A stretch of DNA of 64,000 nt from JBCDCY01 sp039180875 (GTDB lineage Bacteria > Pseudomonadota > Alphaproteobacteria > Rhodobacterales > Rhodobacteraceae). How positions within the stretch are numbered: the stretch's first letter is position 1; every line of letters starts with the position of its first letter. The stretch covers positions 1 to 64,000 of the forward strand of contig JBCDCY010000013.1 in NCBI GenBank assembly GCA_039180875.1, read 5' to 3'. The notes beneath the pieces are model-generated. The model was not told the origin of the DNA, did not search any database, and was given only the letters and a program-made list of their open reading frames with translations. Made by a program: the position numbers and the translations under genes. This document shows, piece by piece, positions 44,483-52,799 of the stretch.

Positions 44483-45646
44483 TCAGGAGGCGATGGCGTT
44501 GCGCAGTGCCGACAGGATCTCCCGCCCGACAAGGCCGAGAGCGCCGGAAAACCGGGTGAGAAAGCCGCCGCCCTCCACCGCCACCCCGGCCTCGAGCGGC
44601 ACGGTGACGGGCTCCATGCCGTCGGCGGTGATCACCATCTCGGCCAGGCGGTCGCCTTCTGCAATGGGTGCGGGCAGGGGGGCCTCGTAGTGCACGGTCG
44701 CAGCGGTCGCGGGATTGGCCCGGGGCAGGGTGACGATCACGTCCTCACCGGCGACGAGCGGCACCGTTTCGCTGGCGCCAAGCCAGACCTCGGCCGCCGC
44801 GATTTCATCCCCTGCGGTGAACAGCGCCCGGTTCTCGAACTCCCGAAAGGCCCAGGTGACCAGGCGCTCGGCCTCCACCGCCCGCTCCCGCGCGGTGTCG
44901 ATGCCGGTGATCATGAAGGTCACCCGCCGCTCTCCGTCGGTCGCCGAGCCGACGAGGCCGTAGCCCGCCTCCACCGTATGGCCGGTCTTCAGCCCGTCCG
45001 CCCCGATACCCTGGCCGAGGATGGGATTGCGGTTGAAGCGGTTGGCCGGGGCCCGGCCGTCGAAGCCGAACTCCTCGTAGGCGAAGTAGGTGTAGTATTC
45101 GGGGTGGGCGTCGATGATGCGCCGGGCGACCGTCACCAGATCCCGCGCGCTCATGCGATGTTCCGGGTCGGGCCAGCCGGAGGAGTTCTTGAAGACCGAC
45201 TGGGTGAGGCCGATCTCCCGCCCCCGGACGGTCATCTGCTCGGCGAAGGCTTCTTCAGAGCCGGCGAGCCCCTCCGCCACCACCACGCAGGCATCGTTGC
45301 CGGACTGCACGACGATGCCGAGGATCAGATCCTCCACCCGCACATTGTCGGTGGTGTCGAGATACATCGTGGAGCCGCCCATGGCCTGGGCCCGGGCGGA
45401 GACGGGAAAGGTGTCATCAAGCGTCAGGCGGCCTTCCTCCAAGGCCTCGAACACCATCAGCAGGGTCATGAGCTTCGACATGGAGGCCGGCGGCAGCGGC
45501 GCGTCGGCGTTCTTGGCGAGCAGCACGGCCCCGGTCTGATGGTCGACCACCAAGGCAGAGCCCGCGTTGGTCTCGAGCGCCCCACCGGCCCGCGGCAGCA
45601 ACGTCGCGGCGACGAGGACCAGGGCCGAAAGCGCGCGGAGCCACAT
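44483..45646 (-). CDS. D-alanyl-D-alanine carboxypeptidase
   Basis: A 387-aa class-C low-molecular-weight penicillin-binding protein (DacC/PBP5-like) trimming the terminal D-Ala from peptidoglycan stem peptides. A signal peptide (MWLRALSALVLVAATLL) is followed by the S55-x-x-K58 active site in PPASMSKLMT, the SGN motif in VVQSGNDACV and KTG in GLKTGHTVEAGYG. The C-terminal PBP5-type domain and an amphipathic-type tail follow. Start ATG 45646 lies four bases after the SPOR gene stop; a longer frame would run into that gene. It is operonic with the SPOR gene and tmk. Confidence 0.93.
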   Translation of the reverse strand: MWLRALSALVLVAATLLPRAGGALETNAGSALVVDHQTGAVLLAKNADAPLPPASMSKLMTLLMVFEALEEGRLTLDDTFPVSARAQAMGGSTMYLDTTDNVRVEDLILGIVVQSGNDACVVVAEGLAGSEEAFAEQMTVRGREIGLTQSVFKNSSGWPDPEHRMSARDLVTVARRIIDAHPEYYTYFAYEEFGFDGRAPANRFNRNPILGQGIGADGLKTGHTVEAGYGLVGSATDGERRVTFMITGIDTARERAVEAERLVTWAFREFENRALFTAGDEIAAAEVWLGASETVPLVAGEDVIVTLPRANPATAATVHYEAPLPAPIAEGDRLAEMVITADGMEPVTVPLEAGVAVEGGGFLTRFSGALGLVGREILSALRNAIAS

Positions 45647-45650
45647 CGCC

Positions 45651-46952
45651 CTAGCCCCCGACCGCGACCGCATCGTCGAAGCCGCGCTCGCGCAGATCGT
45701 CGAGGTATCTGCCCAGCGTCGCATCATCCCCGGCCGGGCCGACCACGACCCGGGTGAGCGTGCCGCTGGAGCGCAGCTCCGCCGGCAGGCCGGCCGCGCG
45801 CAGCTCATCGGCCAGCGCCGAGGCGTTGTCGGCGACGGAGAAGGTGCCGACCTGGATGAACGGCCGGTCCGGGGCGCTGGCGCTCAGCGGCGTGTCGACC
45901 GGCGCAGCTTCGGCGGTCTCGACGGGAGCGGTCTGGGCGGGCGCGATCTGGGCGGGCGCGGTCTGGGCGGCTGCCGTCTCGATGGCTGCGTCCTCGACCG
46001 GTGCGGCGGGCGTGGGTACGGTTTCCGCCGGCGCCGTCTCTGCCGTAGCGGCGGCCGGCTCGGCGGGGGCCGCGGCCGCCACCTCGGTCTCGGGCGCAGC
46101 TTCCTCCTCGGCCAGCTCTTCGAGCGGTTCTTCGTCTTCCGTCAGCGCCGCGAGGATGGCCGCAACGCGCTCCATCTCCTCGGTGTCGGGAGCGTCTTCG
46201 ACCTCGGCTGTTGCTTCGACCGGCGCCTCGCTGGTCGTCGGTTCGTCGAGCGCGCTTTCCTCCCCCGACACTTCGGTCGCCTCGACCGCTTCGGTCTCGA
46301 CCGGCGCGTCATCGGCGGCGTCTGCGCTCTCCTCGGCCTCGCCCGTGGGCTCTAGCGCAGGCAGCGTCTCGGTCTCTACCGCGCCGCCGGGCAGGGCGGC
46401 GACGGTCTGTGTCTCCTGCGGCACCATCTCCCGCCGGATGGCGACGATGGCAAGTTCGGCCGGCACCCCCGCCTCCAGCCCCAGGGCGGCGGCGGCCGCC
46501 GAAGACACCTGGATCGGCGGGCCGGAGAGGGCCGCGTCGCGCCGGAAGAGGGCGCCGGTAATGGTCACGTCCGTGCTCTCGTTGGTGATGCGCACCCGTT
46601 CGGGCTGGGTCGTGGTTGGGTGGGCCACCCAGATGCCGCCGAGGGTCGGCCGCCCGTCCCAGATCGCCAGATCACCGGCGCTGAAGGCATCGGGCGCCTC
46701 CACATCCTGTTCGACCATCATCGCCTCGGGCGAGATCGCAGCGATCTCGACCGGCGTCTCGGCCCCGGCGGCTTCGGTCCCAGCCGCATCGTTTTCGGTT
46801 TGCTCCGCCGTCTCGGTGCGCTGGCCGGACTTCACCGCCTCCGCCCCGAGCTCCAGCTCCGCGCATGCCGACACCGCCAGGCCCGAAGCCAACAGCACGG
46901 CCCCGGTCGCAGCCCGCGGCCGCATCCCCCGTCCAACCCGTCGTCCGGTCAT
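45651..46952 (-). CDS. SPOR-domain lipoprotein
   Basis: A 433-aa envelope protein. The lipobox LAVSAC near residue 30 marks a lipoprotein. A conserved N-terminal region (LAIWDGRPTLGGIWVAHP through LGLEAGVPAELAIVAIRRE) resembles a DUF preceding SPOR domains in Rhodobacterales. About 170 residues rich in Ala, Glu, Pro and Thr follow, with short repeats such as TAPAQIAPAQTAP. The C-terminal SPOR domain (FIQVGTFSVADNASALADELRAAG) binds denuded glycan strands at division sites. ATG 46952 has AGGA five bases upstream. It leads the dac-tmk-holB operon. Confidence 0.85.
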   Translation of the reverse strand: MTGRRVGRGMRPRAATGAVLLASGLAVSACAELELGAEAVKSGQRTETAEQTENDAAGTEAAGAETPVEIAAISPEAMMVEQDVEAPDAFSAGDLAIWDGRPTLGGIWVAHPTTTQPERVRITNESTDVTITGALFRRDAALSGPPIQVSSAAAAALGLEAGVPAELAIVAIRREMVPQETQTVAALPGGAVETETLPALEPTGEAEESADAADDAPVETEAVEATEVSGEESALDEPTTSEAPVEATAEVEDAPDTEEMERVAAILAALTEDEEPLEELAEEEAAPETEVAAAAPAEPAAATAETAPAETVPTPAAPVEDAAIETAAAQTAPAQIAPAQTAPVETAEAAPVDTPLSASAPDRPFIQVGTFSVADNASALADELRAAGLPAELRSSGTLTRVVVGPAGDDATLGRYLDDLRERGFDDAVAVGG

Positions 46953-47185
46953 TGGATCCTGCTCCCGTTCCTGTTCGGCACTCCGCCCGGCACGATCTAC
47001 GCCATGCCGGTCTCCTGGGTGGTTTTTCGGAGCGAACCGATGCTCTGCCTACGCGTTTTTCTTATTGGTCGCAGGCTAGCGACATTTGCCGCACTTGAAA
47101 AGTCTCCGCGCGCCACGGCGGCGGTACGGTCGCCTCGGCGCGACGCTTTCCCTCGCCCCGGGAACGGGCTATCAGACCGCCGGTC

Positions 47186-47273
47186 GGAGGGGTGGCAGAG
47201 TGGTCGATTGCGGCGGTCTTGAAAACCGTTGAGGTGCAAGCCTCCGGGGGTTCGAATCCCTCCCCCTCCGCCA
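47186..47273 (+). tRNA. tRNA-Ser (UGA)
   Basis: An 88-nt cloverleaf with encoded CCA. Acceptor GGAGGGG (47186-47192) pairs with CCCCTCC (47263-47269), then discriminator G and CCA. The anticodon loop CTTGAAA carries TGA, read as Ser. A long variable arm typical of class II tRNAs precedes the T-arm with TTCGAAT. It stands between two opposite-strand genes; no integrase or att duplication was seen beside it. Confidence 0.95.
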
Positions 47274-47414
47274 CGTCGGGCCCGACCTGCGAACGCCGTC
47301 CGCCGCCGACGCTGGGCTAGTCGGGATGCCGGGCTTCGGGCCGGCTCAGTTCGAGGCCTCCGGTCTCCACCACCGGGACACCGCGGTCCCAAGGCCATGT
47401 CGCCGTTGGCAGTT

Positions 47415-47921
47415 TCATTCCGCAGGCGACGGGAGGGCGCCGATCGCCGTCATCACGGCGAGGAGGTCAGTGAAGTAGCGTTGCTCGACGATCTGCCCGT
47501 CGTGGACGCGGAACAGCGTCAGGTCAGGCACATCGACGATCTCTCCCGAAGGCGGCGCGCCCAAGAAAACGCCGTCGTTCGCTCCCGTCAAACGGCTGCG
47601 CACGACGACGAGATCGCCTTCGGCCACGACCTCCTCGACCGATACGTCGAGCTTCGGAAATCCGGCAAACAGGGCGCGATTGAAGGTGATCGCCTCCTCC
47701 AACCCCTCCTGGGGCGGTTGGGAATGGAAGAAGTAGGCGAAGTCGGGCGACATGGTTTCGCGCCAGACCGCCTCCCAACCCTCGGACGCGCCCCATCCTT
47801 CGTCGAAGAGCTGCAAGACCATCTCGACGTTGCGCTGCTCTGCGGCGGTGCGGACGTCTGCCGTCGCGGCAGCAGGCAGGGCGGCAACCGTCGCGGCAAG
47901 CACGAGAGTGCCCAGTTTCAT
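47415..47921 (-). CDS. Exported SnoaL/NTF2-like protein
   Basis: A 168-aa protein: signal peptide MKLGTLVLAATVAALPAAATA, then an NTF2/SnoaL-like cone fold related to polyketide-cyclase-like ester cyclases. Recognisable are RNVEMVLQLFDEGW, WRETMSPDFAYFFHSQ, FNRALFAGFPKLDVSVEEVVAEGDLVVVRSRLTG and DLTLFRVHDGQIVEQRYF. The reaction is unknown. ATG 47921 has GGAGG five bases upstream. It is divergent from a TetR-family gene, with shared palindromic operators, so it is almost certainly that regulator's target. Export of a SnoaL-type protein is uncommon but known. Confidence 0.82.
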   Translation of the reverse strand: MKLGTLVLAATVAALPAAATADVRTAAEQRNVEMVLQLFDEGWGASEGWEAVWRETMSPDFAYFFHSQPPQEGLEEAITFNRALFAGFPKLDVSVEEVVAEGDLVVVRSRLTGANDGVFLGAPPSGEIVDVPDLTLFRVHDGQIVEQRYFTDLLAVMTAIGALPSPAE

Positions 47922-47929
47922 CGGAGCCT

Positions 47930-47946
47930 CCATACATAATGTATGG
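47930..47946. promoter_or_regulatory. TetR operator 1 (perfect palindrome)
   Basis: CCATACATAATGTATGG is a perfect 17-bp palindrome around a central A. It overlaps the expected transcription start of the SnoaL-like gene and lies 9 bp from its ATG. A second copy matching 15 of 17 positions occurs 48 bp away. Confidence 0.8.
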
Positions 47947-47951
47947 AGGGG

Positions 47952-47980
47952 AGCATTGACGCTGTTACGCAAGCTGTCAA
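47952..47980 (-). promoter_or_regulatory. Promoter of SnoaL-like gene
   Basis: On the minus strand, TTGACA (47975-47980) and AATGCT (47952-47957) are 17 bp apart. Predicted start near 47945 gives a leader of about 24 nt including GGAGG. Its -35 is partly covered by operator 2 and its start site by operator 1. Confidence 0.6.
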
Positions 47981-47984
47981 TACA
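47956..47984 (+). promoter_or_regulatory. Promoter of TetR gene, possibly leaderless
   Basis: TTGACG (47956-47961), 17-bp spacer, AATACA (47979-47984). Transcription would start at or beside the ATG at 47991, which has no Shine-Dalgarno, so the mRNA may be leaderless. It overlaps the divergent promoter almost completely. Confidence 0.5.
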
Positions 47985-47994
47985 TACTGTATGG
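47978..47994. promoter_or_regulatory. TetR operator 2
   Basis: CAATACATACTGTATGG matches operator 1 at 15 of 17 positions. It covers the putative -10 and the start codon of the TetR gene, as expected for autorepression. Confidence 0.7.
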
Positions 47995-48548
47995 AGAAGC
48001 TAGAACCTGCGCGCCTCTCCAAGGCGGACTGGGTCGACGCGGCGTATGCCGCCTTCGAGGAGGGCGGCGTCGCGGCCATACGCATCGACCGGCTCTCCAA
48101 GACGCTCAGCGTCACCCGGGGCAGTTTCTATTGGCATTTCGAGGATCGCGCCGCGCTCTTGCATGCGGTGCTCGACCGCTGGGATGCGGAAAACACTGAG
48201 GCGACGATTGCGGCGAATGGGGTGGGCGGCGGCGATGCCGCGGCGCGGCTCCTCCGACTGTTGGAGACCTGCGCCGCCGATGACGGCCGTTTGGAGATGA
48301 GCGTCAGGTCCTGGGCTGGCGAAGATGCCGAAGCCAGCGCCGTGCTGCAGAAGGTGGATGCGCGCCGAATTGGCTACATGGCCGATTTGCTTGTCGCGCA
48401 CGGTCTCTCCGCCTCCGTCGCCTCGGAGCGTGCCCGGGTGATCTACCTGGCGTGGCTCGGCGCCTATGCCGGCAACGCGGCGGCGGACGCGGCACGACGC
48501 ACCGAGGATATGCGTGCGCTCTGGCGGCTGGTGCTGGCCGCTGCTTGA
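47991..48548 (+). CDS. TetR-family transcriptional regulator
   Basis: A 185-aa repressor. The helix-turn-helix lies in VDAAYAAFEEGGVAAIRIDRLSKTLSVTRGSFYWHFEDRAALL, with TRGSFYWHF the recognition region of TetR proteins. The C-terminal ligand domain is variable; the effector is unknown. The start at 47991 is chosen since a start at 47943 would place operator DNA inside the gene and has no RBS. The operators at 47930 and 47978 suggest it represses itself and the divergent SnoaL-like gene. Nothing is seen in the 120 bp after its stop. Confidence 0.88.
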   Translation: MEKLEPARLSKADWVDAAYAAFEEGGVAAIRIDRLSKTLSVTRGSFYWHFEDRAALLHAVLDRWDAENTEATIAANGVGGGDAAARLLRLLETCAADDGRLEMSVRSWAGEDAEASAVLQKVDARRIGYMADLLVAHGLSASVASERARVIYLAWLGAYAGNAAADAARRTEDMRALWRLVLAAA

Positions 48549-48670
48549 CCCGCCCACCATCGTTTCCTTGGTCGAGGCGTCGCTTTGGGATCGGCGCAGG
48601 CGTCGCCGGTGCGCCTACGGCGCGACGTTCTGGGATGACCCCTCGCAAGAAGACGAAAGGGGGCGTCGGC

Positions 48671-51106
48671 TCACGATTTCACACGTTCGTAGGCGGGGTC
48701 GTAGGGGCCGCTTGGGATGACCTCGGCGGGGCATTCCTGGCCGAGTAGATCGACGGCCATGGCTGTGCCCGGCGTGGCCAGGTGAGGCTCGACGAAGGCG
48801 AGCGCCAGGTTGAGGCCCGTGCGGTGGCCCCAGGCGCCGGAGGTGACGGTGCCCGCCACGCGGCCCTTGACCATGACGGAGGCCCCGCCGTGCGCCGGGC
48901 GATCCTGGCTGTCGATGGCCAGGGTAACCAGGCGCTTGCCCGGCCCCTCCTCCCGGCGCCGCAGCAGCGCCTCCCTGCCGATGAAGTCATCCTTGTCGAG
49001 CCGCACGAAGCGGTCGAGCCCGGTCTCGAAGGGATCGAACTCGGTCAGGATGTCGGCCTTCCAGTGCAGATAGCCTTTCTCAAGCCGCATCGCCTCGACC
49101 GCCCGGCTGCCGAAAAGGCCCAAGCCATGGGCCCGCCCGGCATCGCGCAGCGCCAGGTAAGCGGCGTGAAGCTGGGCGTTGGGCACGTGGATCTCGTAGG
49201 CCAATTCGCCGGAGAAACTGACCGCCAGCACCGTGGCGGGGGCGATGCCGACGAAGCACTCGCGCACTGAAAGCCAGGGGAAGGCGTCGGCCGACCAGTC
49301 CCCGCGGGCCGCCGCCGACAGGACGGCGCGGGCCTTCGGGCCGGCCAGCACGAGGATGGTCATCTCGTTGGTAAGGGAGCGGATCTGCACGTCTTCCTCG
49401 GGCCGCAGATGGGCCGTCAGCCAGTCCATGTCGTGGTATTCGGAGGCGGCGGCGGAGCCGTACCAGACCCGCGCCGGTCCCCTCTCGCCGGCCGGCAGAT
49501 TGGCGATCGTTGCCTCGCTTTTCACCATGCCGTGGTGGTTCAGGAGATAGGCGAGGCCGACGCGACCCTCGCGACGCGGCAGCCGCCCGCAGATCATCCG
49601 GTCGAGGAAGCTCAGCCGGTCGGACCCGGTGATCTCGAACCGATTGAAGCCGTTCACCTCGGTCAGACCGACATGGCTGCGGACCGTCTCGACCTCGGCC
49701 GCGACGATTCTCTCGACCTCGGTGAAGCGAAAGCCGTGGCTCTCGGTGAAATCGGGGCTGGGCTTGACATAGTCCATCCGCTCCCAGCCGTTCACCACGC
49801 CGAAGACCGCCCCCTCGGCCGCGAGCACCGGGGTGAGGGGCGTTGTCTTCGCCGGGCGGCCTGCGGGGCGGTGTTCGTGGGGGAAATGGAAGCGGAACTC
49901 GTTCTGGTAGTCCTCGACGGCCTTCTGCGCCGTCAGCTCCACCGTGGCGTGGCCGGTGAAGCGGCGGGGATCAAGCACCCAGGTGTCGTAGCAGGCCTCG
50001 CCATGCACGATCTGCTGGGCGAGCAGCCAGCCATGGCCGCCGCCTTCGCCGAGGCCGGCGCGAAGGCCGATGATGCAATAGGCGTTGCGCTTGCCGGGGA
50101 TCGGGCCGACCAGGGGCGCGCCGTCGATGGTGTAGGTGATCGGGCCGTTGATGACGGTGTGGATACCCACCTCGGTGAGGGCCGGCATGCGGGCAAAGGC
50201 GCCCTCCAGCACATCGGTCACCCGGTCGAGATCGTCGGGGCAGAGCGCCTTGCTGAAATGCGGGTCGATGCCGTCCAGCCCCCAGGTCTTGCAGTCCTGC
50301 TCGTAGAAGCCGACGAGCAGGCCGTGCCTCTCTTGCCGTGAGTAGAAATCGCTGATCGGGCAGCGCAGCAATGGCATGCGGTGCCCGGCCTCCCGGATCG
50401 CCGGGATCTCCTCCGTGACGAAATACTGGTGCTCCATCGAGGCGACGGGGTGCTGCACGCCCATCATCGCCCCCACCTCGTTCACCCGGTAGCCGCAGGC
50501 GTTGACCACGATCTCGGCCTGGATCTCGCCCTTGGGGGTCTCGACGATCCAGCTGTGATCGGGGCGCTGGCGGAGGCCGGTCACCGGCGTTTGGCGATGC
50601 ACCTCGGCCCCGGCGGCGCGGGCGCGGCGGGCCAATGCCTGGCAAAGCTGGGCCGGATCAATATCGCCGTCATGGGGATCCCATAGGCCGCCGATCAGGT
50701 TGTCGGTGGAGATCAGGGGATGGCGGCGGGCGCATTCCTGGGCGTCCAGGATCTCGAACGCGACCCCCATGCCCCGGGCCATCGAGGCGAAGTGGCGGTA
50801 GCCGTCCATCTGCGCTTCGGTATTGGCCAGCCGAATGCCGCCGTCGCCGTAATGGTAGTTGATCGGATAGTCGGGATCGGCGGCTAGCTCGCGGTAGAGC
50901 GCGATGGAATGGCTCTTTAGCCCGACCATGGTCTGGTTCATGCCGAAATTGGTGACCTGGGCGGCGGAATGCCAGGTGGTGCCGGAGGTGAGCTCGTCCC
51001 GCTCCAGGAGCATCACGTCGCTCCAGCCCTCCTGGGTGAGATGGTAGAGGGTCGAGCATCCGGCGATGCCGCCGCCGATGACGACGACTCGGGTGCTGGT
51101 CTTCAT
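48671..51106 (-). CDS. FAD-dependent demethylase with GcvT domain (DMGDH-like), copy 1
   Basis: An 811-aa protein of the dimethylglycine/sarcosine-dehydrogenase family. The N-terminal DAO domain has VVVIGGGIAGCSTLYHL and TSGTTWHSAA, where His46 matches the residue that binds FAD covalently in DMGDH. An FAO_M-like middle and a GcvT folate-binding domain follow from about residue 430 (GVVNGWERMDYVK, ITGSDRLSFLDRMICGRLP, SFSGELAYEIHVP, SRAVEAMRLEKGYLHW), then GcvT_C. It should oxidise an N-methyl group and pass the carbon to tetrahydrofolate. It is divergent from the MttB-family gene across 178 bp. Substrate unknown. Confidence 0.88.
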   Translation of the reverse strand: MKTSTRVVVIGGGIAGCSTLYHLTQEGWSDVMLLERDELTSGTTWHSAAQVTNFGMNQTMVGLKSHSIALYRELAADPDYPINYHYGDGGIRLANTEAQMDGYRHFASMARGMGVAFEILDAQECARRHPLISTDNLIGGLWDPHDGDIDPAQLCQALARRARAAGAEVHRQTPVTGLRQRPDHSWIVETPKGEIQAEIVVNACGYRVNEVGAMMGVQHPVASMEHQYFVTEEIPAIREAGHRMPLLRCPISDFYSRQERHGLLVGFYEQDCKTWGLDGIDPHFSKALCPDDLDRVTDVLEGAFARMPALTEVGIHTVINGPITYTIDGAPLVGPIPGKRNAYCIIGLRAGLGEGGGHGWLLAQQIVHGEACYDTWVLDPRRFTGHATVELTAQKAVEDYQNEFRFHFPHEHRPAGRPAKTTPLTPVLAAEGAVFGVVNGWERMDYVKPSPDFTESHGFRFTEVERIVAAEVETVRSHVGLTEVNGFNRFEITGSDRLSFLDRMICGRLPRREGRVGLAYLLNHHGMVKSEATIANLPAGERGPARVWYGSAAASEYHDMDWLTAHLRPEEDVQIRSLTNEMTILVLAGPKARAVLSAAARGDWSADAFPWLSVRECFVGIAPATVLAVSFSGELAYEIHVPNAQLHAAYLALRDAGRAHGLGLFGSRAVEAMRLEKGYLHWKADILTEFDPFETGLDRFVRLDKDDFIGREALLRRREEGPGKRLVTLAIDSQDRPAHGGASVMVKGRVAGTVTSGAWGHRTGLNLALAFVEPHLATPGTAMAVDLLGQECPAEVIPSGPYDPAYERVKS

Positions 51107-51284
51107 CGTGCGCCTCGCCTCCTGCTCCCCCGGTCTTCAAATACGCCCGCGCGGGCGGCAAGCGCGGATCGGACTATTCGAAAATCTCGAAATCGGCATT
51201 TGATTTCCGGCGCACCGCTCCCCGGCGCATTGCGGGGTCTTGCGGCTTGGCGTTTGCTTGCCGGCGATGCTCGGAGAGGCGGCG

Positions 51285-52799
51285 ATGGGTGCAGCACGAC
51301 GACGCGCCGGCGGGCGCCAGGACCGGCTCCGGCAGCGCCAGGCGGGGCCGGTGAACCCCTCGCCACCCGGCCAGCGCGGCGGGCAATACAAGCCCTTGGA
51401 CGAGGTTGGCATCCAGGCGATCTACGCCACCGCCATTCGCCTGCTGGCCGAGATCGGCATGGGCGAGGTGCCGGAGAGGTTGGCGGAGGATCTGCTGCGG
51501 GGCGGGGCGGCCGCAGACGGGCAGGGGCGCATCCTGATGCCCGCCGCTTTGGTCGAGGATGCGGTCGCCGCTGCGGCGAAGTCCTTCGTGCTGCACGGCC
51601 GCGACCCGGCCCGGTCGATCGAGATCGGCGGCGACCGGGTGTTCTTCGGCACCGGAGGCGCGGCAGTGCAGACCCTGGACATCGAGACCGGGCTCTACCG
51701 CCCCTCCACCCTCGCCGATCTGCACGATTTCACCCGGCTGCAGGACACGCTGGAAAATGTCAGCTGGTTCACCCGCTGCTGCGTGGCGACGGACGTCGAG
51801 GACAATTTCGACCTGGACATGAACACGGCCTACGCGCTCGTGCGCAACACCACCAAGCCGGTCGCTACCTCCTTCACCCTGGCCGACCATATCGCGCCGA
51901 TCGTCGAGATGCTGGACATCGTGGCGGGTGGGGAGGGGGCGTTCGCTGCCCGGCCGTTTCTGAAGGCGCATATCAGCCCGGTGATCTCACCGCTGCGCTT
52001 CGGCGAGGATGCGGTCGACGTGGTCTATGGCTGCATCGCCCACGACATCCCGATCTCCTGCATCACGGCCGCGCAATCGGGGGCGACGGCGCCGGCGACC
52101 CTGGCGGGCTTCCTGGCGCAATCCCTGGCCGAGACGCTGGCGAGCCTGGTGATGGTGCACGTGATCCGCCCGGGCTTTCCCATGGTCTTTTCCAACTGGC
52201 CCTTCGTCATCGACCTGCGCACCGGCGCCTTCAGCGGTGGCGGCGGAGAGGTGGCCCTGCTGAACGGCGCCTCGGCCCAGATCTCCAACTGGCTGGGGCT
52301 GCCCTCGGGGGTCGCCGCCTCGATGACCGATGCCAAGGCCATCGACGCGCAATACGGGGCGGAGAAGGCGATGACGGCCCTGGCAGCCGGATTGGCGGGC
52401 GGCAACCTGATCTATGAGAGCTCGGGCATGACCGCGTCCCTTCTCGGCGCGAGCTTCGAGGGCTTCGTGCTCGACAACGAGATGCACGCCGCGATCTACC
52501 GTACGCTCCGCGGCATCGAGGTGGATGAGGAGACCCTGGGCTTCGAGGCGATCCGCGAGACGGTACGGGGCGAGGGGCATTTTCTCGGCCACGCCCAGAC
52601 CCATTCGGCGATGGAGCGTGACTACGTCTATCCGACCCTCGCCGATCGGGACGCGCCGGCCATTTGGGGGGAGAAGGGCGCGCTTCAGGCCTGGCAGCGG
52701 GCCCGGGACCGTGCGCGAACGATCCTGGCCGAGCACCGGCCCGACTACCTCTCAGAGGCGCAGGACAGCGCGATCAGGTCGCGGTTCCGGATCCTCTAG
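51285..52799 (+). CDS. MttB-family methyltransferase without pyrrolysine
   Basis: A 504-aa trimethylamine-methyltransferase-family protein. Recognisable TIM-barrel segments are YATAIRLLAEIGMGEVPE, VFFGTGGAAVQTLDIETG, RNTTKPVATSFTLADHI, ITAAQSGATAPATLAGFLAQSLAETLASLVMVHVIRPG and NEMHAAIYRTLRGIEVDEETL. There is no in-frame amber codon, so it belongs with MtgB-like quaternary-amine demethylases, which transfer a methyl group to a corrinoid protein. No corrinoid-protein gene is seen nearby. ATG 51285 follows GGAGAGG; an ATG at 51267 is possible. Its 3' end overlaps the LysR gene by 26 bases. Confidence 0.87.
   Translation: MGAARRRAGGRQDRLRQRQAGPVNPSPPGQRGGQYKPLDEVGIQAIYATAIRLLAEIGMGEVPERLAEDLLRGGAAADGQGRILMPAALVEDAVAAAAKSFVLHGRDPARSIEIGGDRVFFGTGGAAVQTLDIETGLYRPSTLADLHDFTRLQDTLENVSWFTRCCVATDVEDNFDLDMNTAYALVRNTTKPVATSFTLADHIAPIVEMLDIVAGGEGAFAARPFLKAHISPVISPLRFGEDAVDVVYGCIAHDIPISCITAAQSGATAPATLAGFLAQSLAETLASLVMVHVIRPGFPMVFSNWPFVIDLRTGAFSGGGGEVALLNGASAQISNWLGLPSGVAASMTDAKAIDAQYGAEKAMTALAAGLAGGNLIYESSGMTASLLGASFEGFVLDNEMHAAIYRTLRGIEVDEETLGFEAIRETVRGEGHFLGHAQTHSAMERDYVYPTLADRDAPAIWGEKGALQAWQRARDRARTILAEHRPDYLSEAQDSAIRSRFRIL

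Noticed and set aside
47186..47273. tRNA-Ser as an integration site for a mobile island
   Set aside because: No integrase gene and no direct repeat of the tRNA 3' end were seen on either side within the window.
51285..52799. Pyrrolysine in the MttB-family protein
   Set aside because: The frame is continuous without an internal TAG, and no Pyl biosynthesis genes are present.
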